DNA from: Symbiodinium natans
Lineage: Eukaryota > Sar > Dinophyceae > Suessiales > Symbiodiniaceae
NCBI GenBank assembly: GCA_905221605.1
Contig: CAJNDS010000169.1
Location: 615,001-679,000 of the forward strand
DNA: 64,000 bases
Direction of reading: 5' to 3'
The position numbers and the translations under genes were made by a program. Under the pieces are notes generated by a model. The model ran no database searches and was not told where the DNA came from. It worked only from the letters and a program-made list of their open reading frames with translations. Position 1 is the first letter of the stretch. Each line of letters begins with the position of its first letter. Positions 41,701 through 50,404 of this stretch are shown one piece after another.

Positions 41701-42765
41701 ATGGCAGCGGCACCTGTGCACCGTGCCCTGCTGCTCCCTTGCATCTTGCTTTGGAGCTCCTTGTGGTTGGCATCCCAAGGCTTCACCGGCACCTTATCTG
41801 CACCAGGGCGGCAGAGCCGAGTTCTTCGAAGGGCCGAGTACAACACAGTGGCCGTCCCAGGGGCCACAGGACGCCTGGGCCGCTTCGTTGTGGAGGAGTT
41901 GTTGAAGGATCCCAAGGTGGAAATCTTGGCGCTTACTCGCAACGTGTCGAGAGCTGAAGAGTTCCTCCCAGCGGACGAGCGCATCAAAGTCGTGCCTTGG
42001 AAGCCGGAAGACGAGGCGGCAGCAACATCGGCCTTTTCGGATGCAGATGTTGCCATTTGGTGTGCAGAGGGTCGCCAGGGGCTGGTGGCCATGGGCAAGG
42101 CCTTTGCATCTCGGACATCTCGTTCAAGTGGCTCACCTCGTGTGGTGATGTGTTCCTCTGCGGCGGTGACACGGCCGACGTGGAGTGAGAAACAGAAATC
42201 GCGATTGTCCGGAGCTGCCGACATCCCAATTGTTCGCTTGAACCCGGGTGGTTTGCTGGACGAGAAACGCGCAACCGAAAAGTTGCTGCGCAAGAGTGGC
42301 GCCAGCTACACAGTGGCACGTCCCACAGGTCTCAAGGATGACTGGCCCACAGGGCGACCGGTGCTGTCGCAAGGAGATGTGGCAGTTGGGCGCACTTCCC
42401 GCCAGGACTTGGCCACCTTCTTGGTCCGACTCTTGGATGAACCCTCATCCACGGGCAAGACCTTTGAGCTTCTCACGGTGCCCGGGTACCCCAAGCCTTT
42501 GGGCTATGATCAGGTGTTGGAACGGCTGCGACCAGATGCTGCCGGCCCAATGGCAGCGGCCTGGTCGCGGGTCTCCAAATGGTTTCGAGGTGAAGACGCT
42601 GCCCAGGCTGCCACCTATGGGGTGATGCAACAGCTCCTGCCGGGTGAAGAGCAGAATTCCGCGGGCCTGGCCATGGGTCAGACCTATGAGCAGTACGACA
42701 AGAAGGAGGAAGGACGCCTGGGTCCCCGTGGTGCCGAGCGCGTGCCTCAAACTTTCGGCAGCTGA
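41701..42765 (+). CDS. Plastid-targeted-type NAD(P)-binding atypical SDR (NmrA-like), intronless
   Basis: 354 codons, ATG 41,701 to TGA 42,765, with no intron. Residues 8-25 are a hydrophobic signal (RALLLPCILLWSSLWLA), followed by GFTG and a basic Ser/Arg stretch (32-45) like the bipartite plastid leader of secondary algae. The dinucleotide-binding fold opens with VAVPGATGRLGRFVVEELL (GxxGxxG type; Gly at 54, 57 and 60), and LTR at 78-80 suits NADP recognition. Later strands are VVMCSSAAV and PIVRLNPGGLLD. This fits NmrA-like/SDR_a5 proteins such as the HCF173/Tic62-type NAD(P)-binding folds. The classical YxxxK is not seen, so it may bind cofactor without reductase activity. About 100 residues after the fold (from PGYPKPLGYD) form an extension ending in a charged tail. 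Substrate unknown. Confidence 0.9.
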   Translation: MAAAPVHRALLLPCILLWSSLWLASQGFTGTLSAPGRQSRVLRRAEYNTVAVPGATGRLGRFVVEELLKDPKVEILALTRNVSRAEEFLPADERIKVVPWKPEDEAAATSAFSDADVAIWCAEGRQGLVAMGKAFASRTSRSSGSPRVVMCSSAAVTRPTWSEKQKSRLSGAADIPIVRLNPGGLLDEKRATEKLLRKSGASYTVARPTGLKDDWPTGRPVLSQGDVAVGRTSRQDLATFLVRLLDEPSSTGKTFELLTVPGYPKPLGYDQVLERLRPDAAGPMAAAWSRVSKWFRGEDAAQAATYGVMQQLLPGEEQNSAGLAMGQTYEQYDKKEEGRLGPRGAERVPQTFGS

Positions 42766-42871
42766 GGCTCCTGAGCTGCCCCTCAAAAGTTTTCTCTCTG
42801 GTTTTCCGTTCTGAGTGCTCCGGAGCAAACCTTGGTGATCAATCTTCAGCACTTCAGAGCGCCCCTGCAGA

Positions 42872-43216
42872 TTGCCCAGGATAACAGCAGTCTATACTTG
42901 TGCACAGATACCCCTGTGCAAGAGGAAGCGCGCCGAAAACATGTTGCACAATGTGGTTGTTGCATTTGCGTCTTGCGGAGCAGATGTCTTGCAGGGTGTG
43001 GAAATAATTAGCAAACAGTTCAAATCGTCTCCAGTCTACAATGTGAAAACTGTTCGTATGGATTGGCAGACGTTTGGCAAACATTTGGGAAGCTTTGGTT
43101 GTGACAAGTGCTTCATGAGATTGAGCGTCCTGCTGCTCAAAGGTTGTGTCGCACAGACTCTGCACACCAACTGCAGTAATCAAGCAAAGAGTACAGTGTT
43201 GCGATTGAAGCCCTAA
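42872..43216 (+). CDS. Weak ORF downstream of the SDR gene
   Basis: The plus frame includes ENMLHNVVVAFASCGADVLQ and SPVYNVKTVRMDWQTFGKHL. The minus strand is open for 110 codons over the same bases. It may simply be the 3' untranslated region of the SDR gene. Confidence 0.2.
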   Translation: MPRITAVYTCAQIPLCKRKRAENMLHNVVVAFASCGADVLQGVEIISKQFKSSPVYNVKTVRMDWQTFGKHLGSFGCDKCFMRLSVLLLKGCVAQTLHTNCSNQAKSTVLRLKP

Positions 43217-43281
43217 ACCCGAAACCCTAAACCCTAAACCCTAAACCCTAAACCCTAAACCCTAACCCTAAACCCTAAACC
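43213..43281 (+). repeat. Telomere-like CCCTAAA tract
   Basis: About nine units with a CCCGAAA variant. Confidence 0.95.
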
Positions 43282-43290
43282 TCCCTTCAA

Positions 43291-43385
43291 GGCATGCCGG
43301 CCCGCATCGGGGCTGCAGGCCTGGAACGTGTGGCATGTCGAGCTCCTCGTAGCATTGCCATTTGCTTCATCCCGGGAGCTGAATC
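43291..43385 (+). CDS. Candidate exon between telomere-like tracts
   Basis: After TTCAAG the frame reads MPARIGAAGLERVACRAPRS, then IAICFIPGAES, and runs into a TTTAGGG tract. Good codon pattern; unknown function. Confidence 0.35.
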
Positions 43386-43387
43386 CT

Positions 43388-43460
43388 TTAGGGTTTAGGG
43401 TTTAGGGTTATTGGGGTTTAGGGTTTAGGGTTTAGGGTTCAGGGTTTAGGGTTTAGGGTC
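43388..43460 (-). repeat. Telomere-like TTTAGGG tract
   Basis: About ten units; mirror orientation to 43,213-43,281, with the exon between them. Confidence 0.95.
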
Positions 43461-43484
43461 TGATCCTCAGCTGCTAATTTGCTT

Positions 43485-43690
43485 AAGAACCCCCTCCCAA
43501 AAATTATAAAAAGAGAGTGCAGTCCTTGTATTACCCTTATAAGGAAGATTTGTTTAAAACAAATTGGGGGTTCTTAAACAAGTAGTAGTCTGGTGCCGAT
43601 ATTACTCTTATCAGGAAGAAAATGAAATAAATTTGTTTGGGGTTAATAAACAAGTAGTAGTCAGGGGCACCTCCGGGGCAAGCCCTCAAC
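43485..43690. repeat. ~71-bp duplication with an inverted GGGGTTCTTAA end
   Basis: ATTACCCTTATAAGGAAGA at 43,530 and ATTACTCTTATCAGGAAGA at 43,601 start two diverged copies that both end AACAAGTAGTAGTC. An inverted GCTTAAGAACCCCC lies at 43,480. It may be a degraded transposon. Confidence 0.6.
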
Positions 43691-43862
43691 GTTCTTGCTA
43701 AGCTTCGCAGGCCACGGCCTGAATCACCCAACATCAATCGCACCCTAGGCATCGGCCCAAGAGTGTGAAGAGGGAGAAGCCCAGAATCAAGCATTTAGCC
43801 TCAAAGGTGGAGGGTCGCAAGCATAGGCCCGGCTTGCTTTGCAACCTCCGAGATTCTTATTC

Positions 43863-43882
43863 GGGGGATCTTAAGATCCCCC
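43863..43882. repeat. Perfect 20-bp palindrome
   Basis: GGGGGATCTTAAGATCCCCC reads the same on both strands and is followed by AAGAACCCC. Possible cruciform or protein site. Confidence 0.9.
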
Positions 43883-43889
43883 AAGAACC

Positions 43890-44700
43890 CCGATGCCCTC
43901 AACGCACCTAAGCCGTAAACCTTAAACCCTCCCCAACAAGCTGCAAGCAAAGCACCCAGGCCCTTTCAAGTAACAAGCTCGAACATCGCAATCCTCTTCC
44001 CTACACCCTACAAGTGGAGACCCTCAACCCTGCATCTCCTACAACCCTCATACCCCTTCCCCCAAAACCACAAGAAACCCATAGCCGCACCTTTAAATTC
44101 TCCCAAAGAAGATCTGACGAAGATCTTGGAAGCAACGCAAAATCTCAACCCCAAAACCGCAAAGCCCAAAACCCTACAAATAGAAAAACCCTGAAGCCCA
44201 AAAATCCCCCCGAAAGCAACATGGAGAAGCTTAAGCCCTAAAAAATCTAAAGCCCTAAAGCCCACCCCCCCTTTCCCCCCAAAAAAAAACAACCAATCAA
44301 TACATACAAATAATAAAGCAACATACAACCCCAATGCCCTAAAACCTTAACATCCAAACTCCAAAAAATCCTCTTCCAGGCCACTCAAAGCTTTGTTTCG
44401 GCCTGGGGCTGTTGGCCACTGTGGCCTTGGTGCCCGGGCTCTGCGCCGGAAGGCGAGACTTTTCGGGTTTAGTGTTTGTAGGGTTTGTAGGGTTTGTAGG
44501 GTTTCTAAGGTGCAGGGTTTAGGGTGCAGGGTTTGGTGTTTGTATTTTGGCATCTCCTTGGACTGCCCCACGCGTGTGCGAGTTACAGGGCGTTTTCGAA
44601 GGTGAACGCACATGTGCCGGCCCTGTGCACATTGCTACATACTTCCTACATCGTCGTGGCGATCCAAACTTTTACATGCTGGTAGTTCTTGCAGGTCTCA
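43890..44700. other. Low-complexity CCCT/AAACCC-rich spacer
   Basis: Degenerate CCCTAAA-like words (CCTAAGCC, CCCAAAAC) to about 44,360, then TTTGTAGGG repeats at 44,470-44,545. Open frames are by-products of the repeat. No gene called. Confidence 0.5.
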
Positions 44701-44717
44701 TTAGGTCTCTTGCTTGA

Positions 44718-44890
44718 TGATGTGTAGAAAGCAAGAGCGAGAGAGTCAGCAAAGGATGAGGAACGATCTCGTTCAAGCACGGCGAGCCGCACATCCACCT
44801 ACATCCCATGACGCAACATCCTGTCATCCATGCTGCCAAAAACAAAGACAAATTCTCTATGGGAGGCACCGCAAATACGCTGGGGCCTAA
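44718..44890 (+). CDS. Short basic ORF, uncertain
   Basis: ATG frame with CRKQERESQQRMRNDLVQAR, then TAA. The opposite strand is open too. Weak. Confidence 0.2.
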
Positions 44891-44894
44891 CATC

Positions 44895-45280
44895 ACCGGG
44901 GTCCAACTGATTTCCTAAAGCGGATTTAGAACAAAGAAACCGCAACCCACGTAGTACGTAGAGAACTGACCAGATGTTTGGCCCACCTGATCTGGCCAGG
45001 CCGCTTGCATTTCTGAGCTCTCTGCCGTCTACACGAGGCCTCCCCTTGTTGGTTCGAGCCTGGTAGACGATCAATCCAGGCATCACTACTCAATAGTAAC
45101 ATTGATTCACGAAAATTATATCATCGATCGTCATAAGGATAGTTTTCCAAGTTAGGGTTCCTACCCATATAGAACCAAACGTTTCGCAACAATCAAAGTA
45201 AGGAGTCGGTCTACACCTTGACTGTAGAATCTTCATCCAGCTCCAACCCCCCAAGACCTGCCCTGTGCTCACGAACACTT
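44895..45280. other. Gene-free spacer
   Basis: Unique sequence, with the hairpin CGTCTAC...GTAGACG at 45,026-45,067. A 62-codon minus frame at 45,090-45,278 has no support. Confidence 0.4.
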
Positions 45281-45357
45281 GAGCCCTAAACCCTAAACCC
45301 TAAACCCGAAACCCTCAACCCTAAACCCGAAACCCTCAACCCTAAACCCCAAACCCG
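45281..45357 (+). repeat. Telomere-like CCCTAAA/CCCGAAA tract
   Basis: About eleven units, with a three-unit sub-pattern CCCTAAACCCGAAACCCTC repeated. Confidence 0.95.
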
Positions 45358-45390
45358 AATCATCTGATCGTCCTGCCTCCTGAGCCCAGG

Positions 45391-45445
45391 TACGGACCCG
45401 CGCCATGCGCGGGCCACCTCAGGCCTCCGCAACAGCGTGGCTTCA
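45391..45445 (+). CDS. Short candidate exon
   Basis: After TGAGCCCAG the sequence reads RTRAMRGPPQASATAWLQG or YGPAPCAGHLRPPQQRGF depending on frame, before a repeat tract starts. Weak to moderate. Confidence 0.25.
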
Positions 45446-45472
45446 GGGTTTGAAAGACCTTCAAGGGCTTTT

Positions 45473-45990
45473 TAGGGTTTAGGGTTTAGGGTTTAGGGTT
45501 TAGGGTTTAGGGTTTAGGGTTAGGGTTGAGAGGTTAGGGTTGAGAGGTTCAATTAAGGCTTCAGGGTTTGAAAACGGCTTCAAACGCTTTAGCGGTTTTA
45601 AGGGCTTAAGGGCTTCAGAGTTTGAAAGAGGGCTTGAGGGTTTAAGGGGTTAAAGGCTTAATTAAGGTGGCTTCAGGGTTCAAAGGCCTTCAAGGTTTTA
45701 AGGTTTACAGGGTTTATAGGGTTTACAGGGCTTATGCGGTTTGAGAGTTTGAAAGTTTATGGGTCTAAATTGTTCAGAAGGCTTAAGGGTTTAAGGGTTA
45801 AACGGTTTAAGGGCCTTACGGGTTTTGAGGCTTGTTGGGTTTAAAGGGTTTAAGGGTCAAAAGGTTTAAGGGTTTAAGGGTTAGAATTAGAAGGCTTAAG
45901 GCTTTAAGGGCTTAAGGGCTTAAGGGCTCAAGGGTTTGGAAGGTTTAAGGGTTAGAATGGTTTAAAAGGTTTGAGTGCTTAAGTGGCTTC
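45473..45990 (-). repeat. TTTAGGG array decaying into GGGTTTAAGG-type sequence
   Basis: Seven perfect TTTAGGG units at 45,473-45,530. About 450 bp of degenerate GGCTTAAGGGTTTAAGGG-like words follow, apparently an old, diverged expansion of the same motif. Confidence 0.9.
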
Positions 45991-46037
45991 GGAGTCCAGA
46001 ATATGACAAGTCCCGATATCACAGGCCTCTTGGGTTT

Positions 46038-46054
46038 AGGGGGGGGGGGGGGGG
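46038..46054. repeat. Poly-G run
   Basis: About 17 G directly after TTTAGG, suggesting slippage inside a telomere-like unit. Confidence 0.95.
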
Positions 46055-46394
46055 AACCCTAACAACTAAGCCCTACACCCTAAACCCATGGGTATGCTCA
46101 GGGGCAGGGGGTATGGTGGCCCTTGGTCTCTTGAAGGGCTCAAGTTTCCCGAGGAGACCCCCGACTTGAGATCCACTGCCCTGACTGCGACTTGTAGGCA
46201 AATGGTAGTTGGGTCTTGTGAGTTGTAGTTGCCAGGGCTCTGTGAGAATGGGTCTCTAGGCGCCTTCAGGGTTGCGGGTTGGTTTTCAACCCTGCACCCC
46301 AAGTCGTAAACCCGAGGCCCTCAACGCCGACAGCTGCAGTCCCCACAAAACCCCACCAAAATTCTCCAAAGCCCCACAAACCCCCACAACGCGG

Positions 46395-46500
46395 ACAGGC
46401 CCGGCTCTCCCCGAAACCGGGGCACTGGGAGGGTCGGCGGCTGTGGCTGCCTTGGTGGGCTGCCTGGCGTTGGGCAGGTCCGGAAGGGTCAGGGGCTTAG
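46395..46500 (+). CDS. Candidate exon, hydrophobic
   Basis: The frame reads RTGPALPETGALGGSAAVAA, then LVGCLALGRSGRV, a possible membrane segment. The upstream 46,290-46,390 is degenerate CCCAAAACCCC. Weak. Confidence 0.25.
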
Positions 46501-46564
46501 GGTTTAGAGGGCTTAGGGTTTAGGGTTTCGGGTTTAGGGTTCATGGTTTGGAGTGGGTTCCGTT

Positions 46565-46627
46565 TGGGGGTCCGTTGCGTTGAAGAAGGAACTACAAGTG
46601 CTCAAGCAAGAAGGAGGATGTGGAGTT
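46565..46627 (+). CDS. Short coiled-coil exon
   Basis: The frame reads VALKKELQVLKQEGGCGVQ with heptad-like Leu spacing and directly abuts the telomere-like array at 46,628. Confidence 0.35.
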
Positions 46628-46768
46628 CAACCCTAAACCCTAAACCCTAAACCCTAAACCCTAAACCCTAAACCCTAAACCCTAAACCCTAAACCCTAAA
46701 CCCTAAACCCTAAACCCTAAACCCTAAACCCTAAACCCTAAACCCTAAACCCTAAGGTTTAGGGTGCT
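46628..46768 (+). repeat. Telomere-like (CCCTAAA)n array ending in an inversion
   Basis: About 18 perfect units, then CCCTAAGGTTTAGGGTG, where the orientation flips for one unit. Confidence 0.98.
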
Positions 46769-46984
46769 ATCGGGTCTGAAAGAAGTCCTTGCGAGCTTGT
46801 GACCACGCTTTGAAGGGGCCTAGATAGTTTTCGTGGGCAAACCAGCATCAACTAGAGATACTGTATCCCGTAGTTTTGGAGCCGTAAGCCCGGTGAGCGC
46901 TGCACTCAGCCCGAAACTCTTTGCCTTTGATCCTAAACCATAAATCCTAGACCCTGAACCCTAAACCCTAGCCCTAAACCCTAA

Positions 46985-47095
46985 ACTCCCATAGGAGGGT
47001 GACGCGCGGGAACCTTCTTCAGCGGCGCGCGGAGGTTGAGACCTCAGGGAGGGGGAGGGGCAAAAGGCCTTGGGATCCAAGAGATGCTGATAGGA
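46985..47095 (+). CDS. Candidate exon, basic
   Basis: The frame reads RRVTRGNLLQRRAEVETSGR, then GRGKRPWDPRDADRI and TGA. Directly preceded by a CCCTAAA tract (46,930-46,985) and followed by TTTAGGG (47,105-47,160). Confidence 0.35.
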
Positions 47096-47104
47096 TCTGA
47101 TAAG

Positions 47105-47160
47105 TTAGGGTTTAGGGTTTAGGGTTTAGGGTTTAGGGTTTCGGGTTAGGGTTTAGGGAT
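47105..47160 (-). repeat. Telomere-like TTTAGGG tract
   Basis: About eight units. Confidence 0.95.
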
Positions 47161-47179
47161 TGATTCCTGTACCCTAAAC

Positions 47180-47394
47180 CTTAAGCCCAAACCCCACCGG
47201 CTTGGGGCCCCAAGGCCTCGAACGCCGTTTCGCCTCCCATGGGTCACGGTTACCTGATGGTTCCGGTGTGGGTCATCGTGGGTTCGGTGTCAACCATGGC
47301 GAAGGAGAGAGGCTTACTTGAGATAAGACCCAGCTTTGTCAACCATCTGCCTCTGAACGATCCATGCAATCTCAAACAACAGGGATTGCTATAG
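47180..47394 (+). CDS. Candidate exon with one membrane-like segment
   Basis: The frame reads GPKASNAVSPPMGHGYLMVP, VWVIVGSVSTMAKERGLLEI and RPSFVNHLPLNDPCNLKQQG, then TAG. GYLMVPVWVIVGSVSTM is hydrophobic enough to span a membrane. A minus frame (78 codons) overlaps and is Cys/Tyr-rich. Unknown function. Confidence 0.35.
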
Positions 47395-47993
47395 TAGATG
47401 TATGTCCAAGAATGGTCATCACAACAGTGGTGATAAGGACAACAAGCTCTGTTTTGGGGAAGTCTAGTTGAACTGCAACAGATCAAGGCCCTTGGTGTCC
47501 GAAAACCTCTATGAACACGGTACTACAACACTATATTCATATCATCGTATAAGACTTAATTCTAACTCAGAGCGCCGGCTTCGGAGGAGAAACACCTGGA
47601 GCCCTCTGAGCGCCTCGCGAAGCATATTTGTGCGGAAGTGAGGCTTTTGAAACGGCATTTGGTTGAACCCTCCCATGTTTGAAGGTATACACCTGTCGGA
47701 ACCTCCATTTTGAGGCCGAATCATCCCCTCAGTCCATCAGACAGTCCGAGACTGGGGATGCTCAATTCCCAGGGGTGTTTATGCAGGGCGAGTCACTGGG
47801 TTTAGGGTCTTGGGTTTGGGGCTTAGGGTTTAGATTTTAGGGTGTAGGGTGTAGGGTTTGCTCTGCAATGGCGCGTATGCTTCTGCCACCCGGATGTAGC
47901 TGGGACAAAGTTCCCTTGCGCCTTCCTCATATCATGGCTGGTCCTTAGCTCTATTGACCGCAAACCCACCGACCCTTCACCTTCGATTCTCAG

Positions 47994-48706
47994 GAAAACC
48001 ATCGAGACGATGATGAAGTTCTCCAACCAGTATGCCAAGGCCGGGTCGCCGACTGCCGAATCACCCATGCGGGCTCTCGTCGCTCCTTCGAGCGCAGGGA
48101 AGGGAGACCGTTTCGATGATTTGCAGGGCCGCGGGGTCGAGGCAGAAGATTGTGACAGACTGCATTAAGATGGAGGCCCAAAGACACGGCGAAGTACACC
48201 ATCAGCCTGAAGGGAGTGCCCTGGCAGGTCACGGGAACGAAGTACTGTGAAGACAAGAGCGTTCCAGCCGTGGTGATTGTCGGCCTGGCGTTGCACAAGG
48301 AGCCAGGGCCATCTTTTGGCTAAGCCCCAAACCCTAGAAGCCCTAAAGCCCTAAACGTTGTTGCTTCGATGGCAGGTTGCAAGTTGCTGAGGCAGTCTCC
48401 TCCGACCCTAAGCCTATTTTCGGCCTCTCAGGGCGGATTGCGCCTTAGGGCAAACAGAACCATCGTGATGTATGGGCTGCCTATGTCAAAGTGTACATAG
48501 AAGTGCACTTTGGGGCCTCGGATTCCTTCCCCGACGTGTTGTGGAGGAGACTCTGGGCGCGCCACTTTGTCCGTGCCGACACTATGAGGACAAGGAGAAG
48601 GAGGCCAGATTCCCCGCTTGGGGATACCAAGACATACAATGGAAGCTTCTTGTCTGTTTTGGCCGTTGCAGCCGGTTTATTGCTTTGGCTTGTGCTTGGT
48701 TCTTAA
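47994..48706 (+). CDS. Unrecognised gene ending in a C-terminal membrane anchor
   Basis: Three coding-like blocks. 47,994-48,165 after GATTCTCAG: ETMMKFSNQYAKAGSPTAES, then PMRALVAPSSAGKGDRFDDL. About 48,159-48,323 after TGTGACAG: DTAKYTISLKGVPWQVTGTK and SVPAVVIVGLALHKEPGP. 48,458-48,706 after GGCAAACAG: HRDVWAAYVKVYIEVHFGAS, LWRRLWARHFVRADTMRTRR and a final SVLAVAAGLLLWLVLGS with TAA. The last 17 residues are a plausible tail anchor. Joins between blocks are unresolved, and the minus strand is open over the first two. Family unknown. Confidence 0.5.
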
Positions 48707-48709
48707 CGC

Positions 48710-49690
48710 TTCGGGTTTCGTTTTTTTGTTTGCGTTCCTTTGCTCGAAGTGTGAGGTGGCTAAAAGGTTGTGAGTTGTGGACTCGTGCTGTTTTGCGAAT
48801 TTTGCATTTGATAGCTCATGCGTTTTGCTGCTGTTTGTTCCTTTGCCTCGTTCGGCTGAAATGTTGCCGCCCTCCGTTCTTCTGAGAAGACTTGCTTGCA
48901 TTTGCCAAGGCCTGTTGAAAGCATGAGGCGCACGAGGCTCATGGCAGTGCCCCCCCCCTTGTCGGAATCAACAAAAACGAAAGAACATAGGGCTTCTGGG
49001 ATCCCAGGAGCCCCCCAAAAGCCTCTTGCAAGCTTGAACCTTCAGCCTCAAAGCGGCCGGGCAATTCTTGGGATCCTCCTGATGATTGGGAGGTGAAGGA
49101 TGGATACTGGAACTGCCCTTGTGTGGGGGCCCCGAAATACTGTGCAGCTTTCGCATGCGAGCTCCACCTCTGAGGGTCTTTTGGGGCTCAGGGGGTGTTA
49201 GGAATCTACCAACAGGGTTCATTGACACAGCGCAAGCAAGTTTCAGGTGCTCTTGTTGGGCTCCATGGCCTTCTTGGAGGGTTCTCGGGAGCTGTGAGGG
49301 GATTGGTGCCAAATATGGATGCACATATTATGTATTTTTTGTATGTATATATATTTAATGGCTACCGCCAGTGCCGCCGACCCCACCCCCCGCCATTTTA
49401 GGGTGCCTCAGGGCTTAGGGAGTTTCTTGGGTGGCTTCGGCTTGGGCAGCTTGGGGTAGTTGGAGGATTTGGGCGCCCTTTGCAGGGATGACGCTATGAG
49501 GGTTTAGGGTTTAGGGCTAGTTCGCAGCCTTTTGGGAGAGGGGGGGGCCTTCACACTGGTGGCGGGCGGTGCGGATGGCGGCTCGTCAGCGTGGGTGGCT
49601 CAGGGGGCGGGTGGCTTGGGGCGGTCTTGGTGGTTCGGGTCATGTGGGTGGTTGGGGTGATGTGGGGTTCGGGTGGTGTGGGTGTTTGGC
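48710..49690. other. Spacer, weak frames
   Basis: Open frames on both strands at 48,730-49,360 lack splice or motif support. TTTAGGG remnants at 49,390-49,420 and 49,500-49,520. (TGGGTGG)-like words at 49,560-49,690. Confidence 0.4.
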
Positions 49691-49702
49691 GGCATGGCTT
49701 CG

Positions 49703-49799
49703 TTCATGTACAGACTGTACAGCCTCAGAGTGTCCTACTGTGCATACCTAGGCTGGGCACTCTGATAGGATTCCTGACCCTTGAGGCGGCTGCGGGCAA
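49703..49799 (+). CDS. Candidate exon, GTGAGC donor
   Basis: The frame reads VQTVQPQSVLLCIPRLGTLI, then GFLTLEAAAGK, ending at GGCAA|GTGAGC. Looks like a real internal exon but is short. Confidence 0.3.
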
Positions 49800-50400
49800 G
49801 TGAGCGAGGAAAGAAAAATACAAATTTGTTAAGTTTACCTGTAACTCCGTATCAGTTTTGTGGGGCCCCTGCAGGGTCCCAGGAAGGGACCAAGCAGGGC
49901 AGCCCCCCCAACTAGAAAAACCTAGATGAATTTAGAATCTGTCCCCATGTGCTTGCATAAAGGCCCACGGGAGGGGGACCCAAGGACCCCCCGGGGCAAC
50001 CGGCACCCCGAGAACCAACGCGGATCCTGCAAAAACAGGGCGACCGACCCAAGGACCGGCGGAGGGTGGGAGAAGCGGGCGACCGACCCAAAGACCGGCG
50101 GAGGAGGAAGTTTTAAAACTTGCGTTTTGCGTTGTTCTATACGTCCTGTTGAGTCGGGCCTTTTTTGCTTTGTTCTAAGCGTCAAAGTGGGCAGATTCCA
50201 AATTCCACCGAATCCCGGTGCCCTATGCTCCCTTAGAAGGCCCCCCATGGCTCAAATCCTTCGGCTAATCCAGGGCATTTAGCCTTGCGAGCAGCACAAC
50301 GGCAAAGTTTGGATTGCGAGCCAGGGGTCGGTCAGAAGAGCGTTTGGAAGCGAGGCTTCAAACGGCGTGCGAGGTTCACGAAGCGGGTTGGTTGGGGTCA
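49800..50400. other. Spacer with a short direct repeat
   Basis: GCGACCGACCCAA(G/A)GACCGGCGGAGG is duplicated at about 50,040 and 50,080. Open frames on both strands here have no support. Confidence 0.5.
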
Positions 50401-50404
50401 CACG

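Noticed and set aside
41330-41905. 191-codon plus frame overlapping the SDR start
   Set aside because: It overlaps the well-supported SDR frame and loses coding character after 41,640; probably the 5' flank.
45026-45067. Possible tRNA (GGTTCGAGCC next to a paired CGTCTAC/GTAGACG)
   Set aside because: Only about 40 bases lie between the paired ends and no D- or anticodon arm can be drawn; a simple hairpin.
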